Source of the DNA: Massilia sp. Leaf139
GTDB lineage: Bacteria > Pseudomonadota > Gammaproteobacteria > Burkholderiales > Burkholderiaceae_D
DNA: 64,000 nucleotides
Assembly (NCBI RefSeq): GCF_001424165.1
Contig: NZ_LMOJ01000022.1
Span: 397,882-461,881, forward strand
Direction: 5' to 3'
The notes under the pieces were generated by a model. It had not been told where the DNA came from and did no database searches. It saw only the letters and a program-made list of their open reading frames with translations. Both the position numbers and the translations under genes were made by a program. Within the stretch, counting starts at the first letter, position 1. Every line of letters begins with the position of its first letter. Positions 44,430 to 54,509 of the stretch are shown one piece after another.

Positions 44430-45758
44430 TCAGGCCTTGACGACGTGGGGCAGGCGTTCGAGGTACACGCCGCGGGTGTCGACGATCAGGTTGGCGTAGC
44501 GGCGGATCATGTCGTAGTCGAACGCGCTGTGGCTGGTCGCCAGCAGCACCAGGTCGTAGGAAGCGAGCGAATCGGGCGTCAGCGTCACGCTCGAGAGCTC
44601 GAAGCGATGCTCGCGCATGCGCGGGAAGACCGGGACGTGCGGGTCGGAATAATCGACATGGGCGCCCTTGTCGCGCAGGATCTCCATCAGTTCGACCGAC
44701 GGCGACTCGCGCATGTCTTCGACATCCTTCTTGTAGGCGATGCCCAGCACCAGTACCCGGCTGCCCATCACCGAACGTCCGCGCTGGTTCAGCGCGTCGG
44801 TCACCTTGCCGATCACCCAGTGCGGCATGTCGCTGTTGATCTCGCCGGCCAGTTCGATGAAGCGGGTGTGGACGCCGTACTGGCGCGCCTTCCAGGTGAG
44901 GTAGAAGGGGTCGATCGGGATGCAATGCCCGCCCAGGCCGGGGCCAGGATAATAAGGAGTGAAACCGAAGGGCTTGGTGGCCGCCGCGCGGATCACTTCG
45001 TGGATGTCGATTTCCATCTTGTCGGCGATGATCTTCATCTCGTTGACCAGGCCGATGTTGACCGCGCGGTGGATGTTTTCCAGAAGCTTGGTCAGCTCCG
45101 CGGCACGGGTCGAGCTGACCGGCACGACGCGGTCGATCGCGGCGCTGTACAGGGCCACGCCCGCTTCCAGGCAGGCCGAGGTGCTGCCGCCGCACACCTT
45201 GGGAATGGTGCGCGTTTCGAAATGCGGATTGCCCGGGTCTTCGCGTTCCGGCGAGAACACGAGGAAGACTTCGCGGCCCACGGCGAGGCCGCGCGACTCC
45301 AGGCGCGGACGCAGTTCTTCCTCGGTGGTGCCGGGGTAGGTGGTGCTTTCCAGCGAAATCAGCTGGCCCGGACGGATGAAGGGCAGCAGCGCGTCGGTCG
45401 TGTCGAGCACGAACGAGAGATCCGGTTCGCGATAGGCGTTGAGCGGCGTCGGCACGCAGATGATCAGGGCGTCGGGCTCGTTGGCGCGGGTGAAATCGGT
45501 CGTGGCCTCGAAACCCACGGTACGGGCGGACTCGATCGCGGCGGCCGGAATGTGCTCGATATAGCTTTCGCCGCGATTGAGTTTCTCGACCTTGGCCGTG
45601 TCGATGTCGATCCCCAGCACCCGAAAACCGCAGGCCGCGTAGCGCAGGGTCAGGGGCAGACCGACATAGCCGAGTCCGATGATGCCGATGACTGCCGTGC
45701 GGTCGCGCAGTTTCGCTGTGAGTTGCTGCAGGTGGGCCGATTGTTGTTCGTCGCGCAT
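44430..45758 (-). CDS. wbpA: UDP-N-acetylglucosamine 6-dehydrogenase (WbpA type)
   Basis: A 442-aa UDP-sugar dehydrogenase. NAD motif '[17 protein letters not shown]'; the catalytic cysteine is in '[16 protein letters not shown]'. The middle '[16 protein letters not shown]' and '[17 protein letters not shown]' match the WbpA/WecC branch rather than UDP-glucose dehydrogenases. It turns UDP-GlcNAc into UDP-GlcNAcA, the first step of the diacetamido-uronic acid route. It lies second in the leftward operon, 50 bp after the CapD-like gene. Confidence 0.93.
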   Translation of the reverse strand: MRDEQQSAHLQQLTAKLRDRTAVIGIIGLGYVGLPLTLRYAACGFRVLGIDIDTAKVEKLNRGESYIEHIPAAAIESARTVGFEATTDFTRANEPDALIICVPTPLNAYREPDLSFVLDTTDALLPFIRPGQLISLESTTYPGTTEEELRPRLESRGLAVGREVFLVFSPEREDPGNPHFETRTIPKVCGGSTSACLEAGVALYSAAIDRVVPVSSTRAAELTKLLENIHRAVNIGLVNEMKIIADKMEIDIHEVIRAAATKPFGFTPYYPGPGLGGHCIPIDPFYLTWKARQYGVHTRFIELAGEINSDMPHWVIGKVTDALNQRGRSVMGSRVLVLGIAYKKDVEDMRESPSVELMEILRDKGAHVDYSDPHVPVFPRMREHRFELSSVTLTPDSLASYDLVLLATSHSAFDYDMIRRYANLIVDTRGVYLERLPHVVKA

Positions 45759-45808
45759 GTGTTCCTCGCCAACTATTAATGGTGGGTGGGTGAAGAGGGG
45801 TGCCGGTA

Positions 45809-47788
45809 CTAGATGCGGAAGGGCACGAATTTATGGATGAGGCTTAGCCGTGCCTTGCCGGCTTCCAGCTCCGGTTCGGGTATCGGCGCCGGCGCGGTGA
45901 CCGGCATTTGGGGGGTGTATTCGCTGACGATGGCCTTGACCATCGATTCGATCATGCCGCGCTCGTGGGTTTCGCAAGCCATCATCAGGCAGGTGATGCA
46001 GGTTTCCAGCACGCTTGGGCGCAGGGCGTTTTCCTTCATGCGCATGATGCGTGGGTGCTCGCTCGGGAAGACGGTGCCGTCGGTCAGCAGCTCCTCGTGC
46101 AGCTTTTCGCCCTGGAACAGCCCGACGAACTTCACCTCGATGTCGCCGTCCGGGTTTTGCGGGGTCTTTTCCGTCAGGCCGGACATGGCGAGCAGGGTGC
46201 GGGCCAGCTCGACGATGCGCACTGGTTCGCCCATATCGAGCACGAACACGTCGCCGCCCTTGGCCATGGCGCCGGCCTGGATGACCAGCTGCGCCGCTTC
46301 CGGAATCAGCATGAAGTAGCGCGACACCTCGGGGTGGGTAATGGTCAGCGGCCCGCCGCGGGCGATCTGGCGCTGGAACAGGGGGATCACCGAGCCGGAC
46401 GAGCCGAGCACGTTACCGAAGCGAACCATGCAGAAGGTGGTCTGCCCGCCGTGCTTGGTGGCCGCCGCCTGGAAGATCAGCTCGGCGATACGCTTGCTGG
46501 CGCCCATGATGTTGGTCGGGCGCACCGCCTTGTCGCTGGAAATGAGCACGCAGGTCTCGACCTTGTGGCTGGCGCAGGCCGCCGCGATGACCTGGGCGCC
46601 GAGCACGTTGTTACGCAGGCCCTCGACGATGTTCGATTCGACCAGCGGCACGTGCTTGTAGGCGGCGGCATGGTAGACCGTGTCGACGTGACTGTCGGCG
46701 AGGATGCGCTCGACCAGGTCGGCATTGCAGACCGAGCCGAGGTGGGCATCGATGCGCAGGTCGGGGAAGCGCGTGCTCAGCTCCTGGCGAATGGTATACA
46801 GCGCGAACTCGGAGTGATCGAGCAGGTGCAGCCGGCTGGGCGCCAGGGTCACGATCTGGCGGCACAGTTCGCTGCCGATGGAACCGCCGGCGCCGGTGAC
46901 GAGCACGGTCTTGCCGCGCACGCAGCGGGCGAACAGGTCGAGCCGCGGCGGCACCGGCGGCCGGCCGAGCAGGTCTTCGAATTTCAGCTCGCGAATCGAG
47001 TCGCGCGGGCGCGCCCGGTCGTCGGCCAGGTCGACCAGCCGGCTCAGGATCTTGGTGGTGACGCCGGCGCCGGCCAGGCGTTGCATGATGTCGCGCAGGC
47101 GCTCGGCCGGCATGTTGGGAACGGCGATGACGACGGTGCGGATGCAGTGGGCGGCGACCAGGTCGGCCAGGCGGTCGGTGTGGAACACGCGCAGCCCGGC
47201 GATGGTGCGGTCGTTCAGTGCGCGTTTGTCGTCGAAAAAGCACACCGGGCGGTATTCGTCGCTGTTGCGCATGGTTTGTGCCAGGCGCGCACCGGCCTCG
47301 CCGGCGCCGTAGATGGCGACCGCATCGGAAGCAGGACGGCGCGTGCTGTGATTACGCAGGAAGTTGCGCATGCCGATACGCGATGTGACGACATAAGAAA
47401 ACACGATGAACCAGTAAATGGCCAGCGCACTGCGCGGGAACATGGCGTCATTGATTGCAAACAGCACGACATAAGCGCATAGCACCGCAATACCGAGCGC
47501 AAAGCCGGTGGCGCTCAATAAACGGCCATCGATAAACCGAATGACGGCGCGGTACAAATCGGACATCGAGAATGCGGCGATGGTCACCAGCGCCACGATC
47601 AAATACGAGGCCGGCCCGTAATGGGAAGCGAGTTTCAGGTCGCCGCCGCGTAATAACATCGCGATCAGAAAACAAAGCGGCAATGCAACCAGATCGATGC
47701 AAACCATTAAGGCTATTTTGGTAGTCCGATGCAGCGATACCATTCCAGCGCAAAACTGGTTTAATACTCGGGCGGAAAAAGTTGGCAT
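45809..47788 (-). CDS. CapD/WbpM/PglF-type nucleotide-sugar 4,6-dehydratase
   Basis: A 659-aa membrane protein. Four N-terminal membrane helices are followed by a small Rossmann domain ('[17 protein letters not shown]') and the large SDR domain: '[18 protein letters not shown]', '[10 protein letters not shown]' and the S-M-K set '[19 protein letters not shown]'. It probably converts UDP-GlcNAc to a UDP-4-keto-6-deoxy sugar at the membrane. It is the first gene of the leftward exopolysaccharide operon. A second in-frame ATG at codon 16 is possible. The C-terminus has an extra Pro/Glu-rich tail. Confidence 0.92.
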   Translation of the reverse strand: MPTFSARVLNQFCAGMVSLHRTTKIALMVCIDLVALPLCFLIAMLLRGGDLKLASHYGPASYLIVALVTIAAFSMSDLYRAVIRFIDGRLLSATGFALGIAVLCAYVVLFAINDAMFPRSALAIYWFIVFSYVVTSRIGMRNFLRNHSTRRPASDAVAIYGAGEAGARLAQTMRNSDEYRPVCFFDDKRALNDRTIAGLRVFHTDRLADLVAAHCIRTVVIAVPNMPAERLRDIMQRLAGAGVTTKILSRLVDLADDRARPRDSIRELKFEDLLGRPPVPPRLDLFARCVRGKTVLVTGAGGSIGSELCRQIVTLAPSRLHLLDHSEFALYTIRQELSTRFPDLRIDAHLGSVCNADLVERILADSHVDTVYHAAAYKHVPLVESNIVEGLRNNVLGAQVIAAACASHKVETCVLISSDKAVRPTNIMGASKRIAELIFQAAATKHGGQTTFCMVRFGNVLGSSGSVIPLFQRQIARGGPLTITHPEVSRYFMLIPEAAQLVIQAGAMAKGGDVFVLDMGEPVRIVELARTLLAMSGLTEKTPQNPDGDIEVKFVGLFQGEKLHEELLTDGTVFPSEHPRIMRMKENALRPSVLETCITCLMMACETHERGMIESMVKAIVSEYTPQMPVTAPAPIPEPELEAGKARLSLIHKFVPFRI

Positions 47789-48268
47789 GGTGCGCGTTAC
47801 TCGGTGGGATGGGTTGCGGTGGCAGCGGTAAGGGCGAATGCGCAGCGAAATAGGAGCGGTAATTTATTAAGAAAGATGCTGTCGGAAATAAATAAAGCGC
47901 AAGCAGGCTTTGGGCGATGTTTAGACTTACTGTTGCTGAGTAAGTTTATTATCTGCCTCACTCAGATTGCTGAGTTTGACCCCGCTCAACCGACAATTCC
48001 GAATTAAAACGAAATAACCTGTTTATTTAATCCAGGAAATGTAATTAGGAAATAAATCGCGGGATTGGTGACAATAGATTTCCGTTGGGAATATAAGCAG
48101 CGGAAACTGGGCTAATAAGCAAATGCGAATGGCGGAATACGCGCCGTGGTGTGGAGAGCAGAACGGTGGAGGGCGTGCCGGATGGCGGAGGGACGGGAAG
48201 CTGCCTGGCAGCGACCCTAGAAAAGCAGAATCGTGGCGGGCGCGGCCGGGTGGTCGCGCCCGAAGCCG
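47789..48268. other. Upstream control region of the exopolysaccharide operon
   Basis: About 480 AT-rich bases between the leftward CapD-like gene and the leftward DUF1460 gene. It holds three CTGAGT/ACTCAG half-sites: CTGAGT at 47936-47941 and the perfect inverted pair ACTCAG-ATTG-CTGAGT at 47960-47975. The nine-base TTGCTGAGT occurs twice. This is a good place for the operon promoter and a regulator site. No tRNA or small RNA was recognised. Confidence 0.45.
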
Positions 48269-49204
48269 TCAGGTGCCGGGACGCGGCTGCGGTGCCATTG
48301 GCGGCACCACGATGTTGTCGTTCAGACGCAAGAACTTGAAGCCGGCCAGGTGCTGGCCGTTCTTCCCTTCACGCGCGTTGCGTGCCTCGCGCTCGGCGGC
48401 GCGGGCGATGAAGGACTCAAAAGTCTCCTCGCGCACCTTCGGTTCCTGCGAGTGCAGGAAATGGCGCTCGCCGTTCGGGCCGAGCACCACCAGGCCGACA
48501 TGCGAGGCCCAATGGGCGCCGTCGCGGGTGGAGATCACGTTGACGAAGTCCCCCTCCTGCAGTTGGGCCGCGAGCGCCGCCACCTGGTCCCTCGGCACGT
48601 AATGCTGGCGGCTGGTTTCGACCGGGATATCGCGCTCCGTGTTGTGGCGGGTCTTGAGGAAGCGCGCGCGGTCGATCCGCAGCTCGTAGCTCGGGCCGTT
48701 CGCGCCGGCCAGCGCCGCACTGACGTCGGTGACCAGCCAGTTGTTGGCCACGTTCCAATCCGTCTCGGTGTAGTGGTTGCGTGTGGCGACGCCGATCACG
48801 CCATCGCGGTAGCGGATGCGCTGCAGCATCCAGAAGAACTCTTCCCAGGAGCGCGACAATGCCATCGCATAGGTGTGTTCCGCAAAGACGACGCAATCGC
48901 TGCGCTCCAGGCTAAACAGCGGCAAGTCGTCATGCACTTCGAAGGGAAATTCGCCCAGCAGGTTCAGCAGATAAGGCTGGCCCAGGTTCTTGCGTCCGAT
49001 CGCGGCGATACGCTTGCGCAGGTCGGGTTCCTGGGCGTGCACCCAGGCGATGTAGCGTCCGGCTTCGGCCGGCTTCATCTGGAAGATCTGCTTTTGCAGG
49101 ACTGCCTCCAGGGGAACGGGTGCGGCGGGGACGGCCGGCGGCAGGGCGGACTGGCTGGCGCAGCCGCCCAGGGCGGCTGCGAACAGCAGGGGAACGAGGC
49201 GCAT
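48269..49204 (-). CDS. DUF1460 lipoprotein, NlpC/P60-like amidase fold
   Basis: A 311-aa protein with a lipoprotein signal ending 'LGGCAS'. The DUF1460 core shows 'ERSDCVVFAEHTYA' (likely catalytic Cys) and 'WASHVGLVVLG' (likely catalytic His). Members of this group are structurally NlpC/P60-related and are thought to act on cell-wall peptides or other amides. It is alone, between the exopolysaccharide operon and a TonB-dependent receptor on the other strand. Confidence 0.85.
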   Translation of the reverse strand: MRLVPLLFAAALGGCASQSALPPAVPAAPVPLEAVLQKQIFQMKPAEAGRYIAWVHAQEPDLRKRIAAIGRKNLGQPYLLNLLGEFPFEVHDDLPLFSLERSDCVVFAEHTYAMALSRSWEEFFWMLQRIRYRDGVIGVATRNHYTETDWNVANNWLVTDVSAALAGANGPSYELRIDRARFLKTRHNTERDIPVETSRQHYVPRDQVAALAAQLQEGDFVNVISTRDGAHWASHVGLVVLGPNGERHFLHSQEPKVREETFESFIARAAEREARNAREGKNGQHLAGFKFLRLNDNIVVPPMAPQPRPGT

Positions 49205-49435
49205 GGAAGGTCTCCGTGTTGTGTTTGCAAGACGCTAACGCGGCGGCGCGCACTTTGACAATGAAAATTTGTCGCCCGTCCATAACCTGCGTGTTGTGTA
49301 ACTCAAACATTCCTTCAAGTTATGGCTGAGGGATCACAAGTAATTTTCCAGTCATTAACTTATAGCTAATACTATCAATATGGCAGGGTTCGCCTGCCGC
49401 TGCATCACACCATACTTATATCCAGGAGAGAGAGC

Positions 49436-52396
49436 ATGTTCAAACAGAAGCCGCTGGCCGCTGCCGTGTCGCTGGCCGTACTGGGCCTGAGCGCATTGCC
49501 GGCGTTGGCACAAACCGGAGGAGACACCGGAATGCAGACGGTCGAAGTGACGGGTATCCGCGCCTCGATGGCCAAGTCGCTCAGCGTCAAGAAGAACGCG
49601 ACCGCCAACGTCGAGGTCATCACAGCCGAAGACGTGGGCAAGATGCCGGACAAGAACCTGGCCGACTCGCTCCAGCGCCTCTCGGGGGTGGCGGTGCGTA
49701 CCGACTACGACGAAGCGGAAAAGGTGTCGATGCGCGGTACGAATGCCGACATGACCCTGATCATCTTCAACGGCCACACCGTCTCCGGCGGCGATTGGTA
49801 TGTCGCCGACCAGCTCTCCAGCAGCCGCTCGACCAGCCTGTCGCTGATGCCTTCGCATGTGCTGAACCAGGCGCTCGTCTATAAAACCTCGCAGGCGAAC
49901 ATCGTCGACGGCGGCCTGGCCGGCACCATCAACGTCACGACCCGCAAACCGCTGTCGCAGAAAGAGCGCTTCTCCGGCCTCGTCAGCGCCGGTGCGAGCT
50001 ATGCCCAGTTGCCGGGCAAGACCGGGCCCGACTTCAACGCCACCATGAACTGGAAGAACGAAGCGGGCACCCTCGGCTTCATCGTCCAGGGCTTCGCGGA
50101 GAAGCGCTACGTGCGCCGCGATTCCGTCTCGCGCTTCGCCTATGCCGGCGGCAGCGGCTGGGACGTGATCGACACCTCGCGCATGCTGGGCATCACCGAC
50201 GCCTCACTGGCGGGCACCGGCTACAAGGCCGCTGACCTGAACGGCGTGCGCATTCCAGGCTCGATGAGTACCGAATTCGTCGAAAGCGTGCGCGACCGCA
50301 AGGGCGGCATGTTCTCGCTCCAGTTCAAGCCGAACAACGACCTCGACATGACCATGACGGGCTTCCACTCGGGCATGAAGGCGAACAATTTCGGCCGCCT
50401 GAACGCCGGCGCCATGTTCAGCATGCTGCGCGGCGAAAACGGCCCGACCGGCGGCACCGCCCCGACCTCGTCGAACGGCCAGCGCGTCTACGCGCAGATC
50501 AAGAATCCGGTGATCGTCAACGAAACCACGCTTTACGGCGACCAGCTGCGCGTGCTGAAGAGCGCCGACATCATGTATGCGCCGGGCACCACCCCGCAGT
50601 ACATCGGCGAGACCGAAGGCGCCTACCGCGACGGCGCCGAATCGAGCAGCGCCTTCCTCGACTTCGACGCCAAGTACCGCGTCAACCAGGATCTGACCGT
50701 CAAGACCCTGTTCTCGACCACCAAGGGCGTCGGCAAGACCGGCCTCGACCAGGGCCTGACCTACACCCGCTACGGCACCGGCGTCTCGTATGCGCTGGGC
50801 AGCCTGCGCGATGCGCCCTTCGTCCAGTACTTCGGCACCGGCCCGAACGTGCCCGGCATGAATGCCGACGGCAGCGGCTACCGCCTGACCGGCCGCGCGG
50901 CTTCGGGCGTGAAGACGACCGACAAGGAAAACAGCGTGCAGTTCGACGCCGAATACCGCCTCGAGAAGGGCGTGTTCCAGTCGCTCGAAGCCGGCGTGCG
51001 CTACGCCGACCACCGCCGCGAGAGCGCGCGCCGCTTCCCGCAGCTGCGCAGCTCGAACCTGTCCGTGAATGCGCCGACCGGTGCCGGCAGCTTCATCGCC
51101 TATCCGTCGGACTTCGGCGCCGGCCTGGACGGCCCGGCCGGCTGGGACAACACCAGCTGGACGCTGACCCCGGAAGCCCTGAAGGCCTATTTCGCCGCCA
51201 ACTCGAAGGCGACTTCGCCCGACTGGGAACGCCGCGCCGCCACCGAACTCGACATGCGCGAGCGCCAGAGCGCCGCCTATGTGATGGCGAACATGGAAGC
51301 CGAGCGCTGGTCGGGCAACGTCGGCCTGCGTTTCGTGCGCACCCGCGTCAACGCCCAGGTGCCGATCCCGCTGCCGACCGGCGCCTGCGCGCGCTCGGCC
51401 CCGGGCCAGCCGGCCATTCCGTGCCCGGCTTACCCGACCGCGCTCACCACGGTGGGCGAGGGCGTGCAGTTCTACGACGACACCGTCTTCAATCCGCTGG
51501 CCGGCGTCGTGTACTACAAGCGTCCAACCGACCAGACCTTCGACGACTTCCTGCCGAGCCTGAACCTGCGCTATGAACTGACCAAGGACATGATCGCCCG
51601 CTTCGGCGCGAGCAAGACCCTGGGCCGCCAGAACTACAACCTGCTGGGCGCGGGCTACACCGGCGCCAACTGCCTGGTGAGCGGCTGCACCGTCAATGGC
51701 CCGAACCCGAACCTGGGCCCGATGACGGCGAAGAACATCGACGCCTCGTGGGCCTGGTACTTCGCACGCCGCTCGATGGTGGCCGTGAACGTGTTCTATT
51801 CGAAGATCGACGGCTATCCGAAGACCGGTTCGGCCGGCGCCGACACCGTCGAACTGGTGTACCCGCTCGACAGCAGCCTGCGCACCTTTGCCGTCAACAG
51901 CTCGACCCAGCAGGGCGCGCGCATCGCCGGCATCGAGCTGTCGTACGAACAGCCTTTCGGCAGCACGCCCTTCGGCTTCACGTCGAACGTGAGCCGCGCC
52001 AAGACCAAGGTCGACGACGGCCGTCCGATGACCGGCGCTTCCGAGTACGCGGCCAACCTTGGCGCCTACTTCGAAAACGACCGTCTGTCGGCGCGCCTGG
52101 TGGCGAACTACCGCAGCGAGTACGTGAACACCACGACCGCGCCGACGCCGAACTCGACGAACAACAAGGCGCCGGTTGCCGGCATCCTGATGTTCGCGGC
52201 GCCGACGATGGCCGCGCCGGTGACGACCCTGGCCTTCAACGCCAGCTACAACATCTCGCCGAATCTGATCGTCTCGTTCGACGCGACCAACCTGACCAAC
52301 GTCAAGCGCGCCTACTATCGCTACAGCGAAGAAGAGCAGCAGAAGCTGGACGTCAGCGGCCGCCAGTTCTACCTGAACCTGAAGTACAAGTTCTGA
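49436..52396 (+). CDS. TonB-dependent receptor
   Basis: A 986-aa outer-membrane protein. The start at 49436 has CCAGGAGAGAGAGC before it. The signal peptide ends 'LPALAQ'. A TonB-box-like 'MQTVEVTGIRASM' is followed by the plug ('KMPDKNLADSLQRLSGVAV', 'VSMRGTNADMTLIIFNGHTV') and a 22-strand barrel ending in phenylalanine ('FYLNLKYKF'). The size and 'TVEVTGIRASMAKSLSVKKN' start match the Xanthomonas/Caulobacter-type receptors, which often import glycans or their breakdown products. A strong terminator follows. Confidence 0.93.
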   Translation: MFKQKPLAAAVSLAVLGLSALPALAQTGGDTGMQTVEVTGIRASMAKSLSVKKNATANVEVITAEDVGKMPDKNLADSLQRLSGVAVRTDYDEAEKVSMRGTNADMTLIIFNGHTVSGGDWYVADQLSSSRSTSLSLMPSHVLNQALVYKTSQANIVDGGLAGTINVTTRKPLSQKERFSGLVSAGASYAQLPGKTGPDFNATMNWKNEAGTLGFIVQGFAEKRYVRRDSVSRFAYAGGSGWDVIDTSRMLGITDASLAGTGYKAADLNGVRIPGSMSTEFVESVRDRKGGMFSLQFKPNNDLDMTMTGFHSGMKANNFGRLNAGAMFSMLRGENGPTGGTAPTSSNGQRVYAQIKNPVIVNETTLYGDQLRVLKSADIMYAPGTTPQYIGETEGAYRDGAESSSAFLDFDAKYRVNQDLTVKTLFSTTKGVGKTGLDQGLTYTRYGTGVSYALGSLRDAPFVQYFGTGPNVPGMNADGSGYRLTGRAASGVKTTDKENSVQFDAEYRLEKGVFQSLEAGVRYADHRRESARRFPQLRSSNLSVNAPTGAGSFIAYPSDFGAGLDGPAGWDNTSWTLTPEALKAYFAANSKATSPDWERRAATELDMRERQSAAYVMANMEAERWSGNVGLRFVRTRVNAQVPIPLPTGACARSAPGQPAIPCPAYPTALTTVGEGVQFYDDTVFNPLAGVVYYKRPTDQTFDDFLPSLNLRYELTKDMIARFGASKTLGRQNYNLLGAGYTGANCLVSGCTVNGPNPNLGPMTAKNIDASWAWYFARRSMVAVNVFYSKIDGYPKTGSAGADTVELVYPLDSSLRTFAVNSSTQQGARIAGIELSYEQPFGSTPFGFTSNVSRAKTKVDDGRPMTGASEYAANLGAYFENDRLSARLVANYRSEYVNTTTAPTPNSTNNKAPVAGILMFAAPTMAAPVTTLAFNASYNISPNLIVSFDATNLTNVKRAYYRYSEEEQQKLDVSGRQFYLNLKYKF

Positions 52397-52421
52397 CCGA
52401 ACAAGTCTGAGGTAGTGTGGG

Positions 52422-52448
52422 AAGGGGAGCCGCGGCTCCCCTTTTTTT
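52422..52448 (+). terminator. Rho-independent terminator after the TonB-dependent receptor
   Basis: A perfect palindrome AAGGGGAGCCG/CGGCTCCCCTT (52422-52443) is followed by a run of T to 52448. It is 26 bp after the receptor stop. Confidence 0.93.
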
Positions 52449-52703
52449 ATCCGTGTATGTGTAGTCCTACACCACAACGCGCCGCTTCGGCAGCTCAGCC
52501 TTATGCCGAATGTGCGCCACCTAACGGTCGATCCGCGGCCCCCGGACTATGATGAAGCCGTGTGAGTGAGGCGCCAGCGAATTCGTTCTGCAGGCCTGCC
52601 AAATACCTCAACAGGTTAGCCGGTCGCCTCGAGGATCGGCACCAGAATTCATAGGCCGGCGCCATGTGGCGGCGGACGCTACAAAACCGGAAGCGGAGGC
52701 CCC

Positions 52704-52868
52704 ATGTCTGCCACGACCAAGAATCCACCGAAGCACCTGGTGCGCGAGTATCTCGCCCGCCGGAAGCGCGATCCGCAACCGCCACCGACGCCCGAGGAAA
52801 TCCGGCGCCAGCTTGGGTGGGAGATGCTGATGCCGGCGGATCTGAAACTGGCGCAGGGCCGCTCCTAG
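52704..52868 (+). CDS. Small basic hypothetical protein
   Basis: A 54-aa frame with GGAGG four bases before the ATG. The product starts 'MSATTKNPPKHLVREYLARR' and ends 'LGWEMLMPADLKLAQGRS'; it is rich in Pro, Arg and Lys. No domain is recognised. The good ribosome binding site and a second small gene just downstream on the same strand support a real gene. Confidence 0.65.
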   Translation: MSATTKNPPKHLVREYLARRKRDPQPPPTPEEIRRQLGWEMLMPADLKLAQGRS

Positions 52869-52904
52869 GCTTTCCGGCATACCGTTTTATTAGAGGAGAA
52901 GCAC

Positions 52905-53081
52905 ATGACCAAGCGTATCGGTAACAAACACGAAGCCCAGCACCGCGGCCGCGAAGAGCGTCTCGACATCCGCCGCACCAACATCGCCCGCGAGGCCGTC
53001 AAGCAGGCCACCGCCCGCGCCAAATACCGCAACCAGGTCAAGGGCCAGTCCCAGATGGATCTGTCCGCACCGGCCGCCTGA
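52905..53081 (+). CDS. Small highly charged hypothetical protein
   Basis: A 58-aa frame with AGAGGAG about six bases before the ATG. The product 'MTKRIGNKHEAQHRGREERL' and onwards is Arg/Lys/Glu-rich and helical, probably disordered or nucleic-acid-binding. A strong terminator begins 20 bp after the stop, so it ends a short transcript that includes the 54-aa gene 36 bp upstream. The function is unknown. Confidence 0.7.
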   Translation: MTKRIGNKHEAQHRGREERLDIRRTNIAREAVKQATARAKYRNQVKGQSQMDLSAPAA

Positions 53082-53100
53082 TCTTTTTCAGGTCATAAGA

Positions 53101-53130
53101 GCCCGCCCGATATTAAGGCGGGCTTTTTTT
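53101..53130 (+). terminator. Rho-independent terminator after the small genes
   Basis: The stem GCCCGCC/GGCGGGC (53101-53107, 53117-53123) has a nine-base loop and is followed by seven T residues. Confidence 0.93.
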
Positions 53131-53307
53131 CGTTTCACGCCTTTACCTTCCTGCGCAACATTGTCGCAGCCCGCCCGCCGTACCTCGTTCCGCGCCGTTC
53201 ACCTAATCTTTCGTCGTTCGCCGATCCCGCTCCGTCGTTCGCCGAAAGCCGCTTTTCCTCCTCGTCGACCGCCGCTAAGCTCATTCCATCACAACACGGA
53301 GGGCGAC

Positions 53308-53691
53308 ATGAGTTCTGACAACGGCTACACGACACGCAAACAAATGCTTTGGGGCCTGGTTCTGATTGCGGTCGGTACCATCTTCCTGCTCGACCGCATG
53401 GACATCGCCGACGCTTCGTCGATATGGCATTATTGGCCGCTGCTGCTGGTCGTGGTCGGCATCAACCAGACCATCGGCTATCCGAGCGCGCGCGAATTCA
53501 GGAGCGGACTGTGGACGATCTTCATCGGCCTGTGGCTGTTCGCGGTGTTCGAGAACCTGTTCGGCCTGACCTTCCGCAATAGCTGGCCGCTGTTCCTGCT
53601 GATGGCCGGACTCCAGCTCGTGCTGGCGCCGGTGATCGCGCGCCGCTTCCCGGATTCGGCCCGGATCTCGAAGGAGAAGGATCATGCATAA
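53308..53691 (+). CDS. LiaI/LiaF-type small membrane protein
   Basis: A 127-aa protein from ATG 53308, which has GGAGGG upstream; the frame open before it is rejected. It has four hydrophobic segments in two hairpins, starting 'MLWGLVLIAVGTIFLLDRM', a DUF5668-like repeat. It starts the operon of LiaF-like genes, sensor kinase and response regulator; its end overlaps the next gene by 8 bases. A role in sensing envelope stress is inferred from this context. Confidence 0.83.
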   Translation: MSSDNGYTTRKQMLWGLVLIAVGTIFLLDRMDIADASSIWHYWPLLLVVVGINQTIGYPSAREFRSGLWTIFIGLWLFAVFENLFGLTFRNSWPLFLLMAGLQLVLAPVIARRFPDSARISKEKDHA

Positions 53692-54466
53692 GGACACCAT
53701 CGACGAACGCCGCGCCGCCCGCCATGCGCGCCGCGAAGCCCGCCGCGCCGACCGCGGCGCCACCAGCCAGGTGCTGATGGGCGTGCTGGTCATCGCCGTC
53801 GGCCTGCTGTTCCTGCTCGATAACCTCGATTTCATCGACGTCCATGACGCACTGGTCTTCTGGCCGCTGATCTTCATCTTCGCCGGCGTCGCCAAGCTGC
53901 TCGACACCACCACGCCAAACGGCTACCTGGTGGGCCTGGCCGGCATCGGCATAGGTGTGACCATGATCCTGCACCGCCTCGGCATCATCTATTTTTCGTG
54001 GCGCGCGGCCTGGCCGCTGATCCTGATCGCGGTCGGCGCCATGGTGGTGTACCGCGCCATGACGGGGCAGCGCACGGCGCGCTTCGGCGTGGTGGCCGTC
54101 GACGACAAGGACGCGCCGCAGGATCCGCTCGCCAAGGAAGTGCAGACGGTGGACGTGACGGCGGTGCTGGGTGGCTTCGAGCGCCGCGTGCACACCCAGG
54201 ACTTTCGCGGCGGCGAAGTGACTGCGGTGATGGGCGGCTGTTCGCTCGACATGCGCGGCGCCTCGATGACGGGCGAGGCGGTGCTCCACGTGTTCGCCTT
54301 CTGGGGCGGCGTGACGCTCAAGGTGCCGCCCGACTGGACGGTCGTACTGCAAGGGACGCCGATCATGGGCGGTTTCGAGGAGAAGACGGTGGCCCCGCCG
54401 GACAGCACCAAGCGCCTGGTCGTGCGCGGCTACGCGATCATGGGCGGCGTCGAGGTACGCAACTGA
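53684..54466 (+). CDS. LiaF-like membrane stress-response protein
   Basis: A 260-aa protein. The basic N-terminus is followed by four hydrophobic segments in the same hairpin pattern as the previous gene. The soluble C-terminal domain has repeated 'VTAVLGGFERRV', 'VTAVMGGCSLDM' and 'IMGGFEEKTV' beta-turns, typical of the LiaF/DUF2154 cell-wall-active-antibiotic-response domain. LiaF proteins hold the cognate kinase inactive. The kinase gene follows 43 bp later, which fits. Confidence 0.87.
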   Translation: MHKDTIDERRAARHARREARRADRGATSQVLMGVLVIAVGLLFLLDNLDFIDVHDALVFWPLIFIFAGVAKLLDTTTPNGYLVGLAGIGIGVTMILHRLGIIYFSWRAAWPLILIAVGAMVVYRAMTGQRTARFGVVAVDDKDAPQDPLAKEVQTVDVTAVLGGFERRVHTQDFRGGEVTAVMGGCSLDMRGASMTGEAVLHVFAFWGGVTLKVPPDWTVVLQGTPIMGGFEEKTVAPPDSTKRLVVRGYAIMGGVEVRN

Positions 54467-54509
54467 TGCGGACGCCATCCAGGGCCGCGCGGCCAATGGT
54501 GTCCGCCTG

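Noticed and set aside
50204..52477. A 757-codon leftward frame over the TonB-dependent receptor
   Set aside because: It is antisense to a clearly recognised receptor and has Arg/His/Val-biased composition typical of GC-skewed shadow frames.
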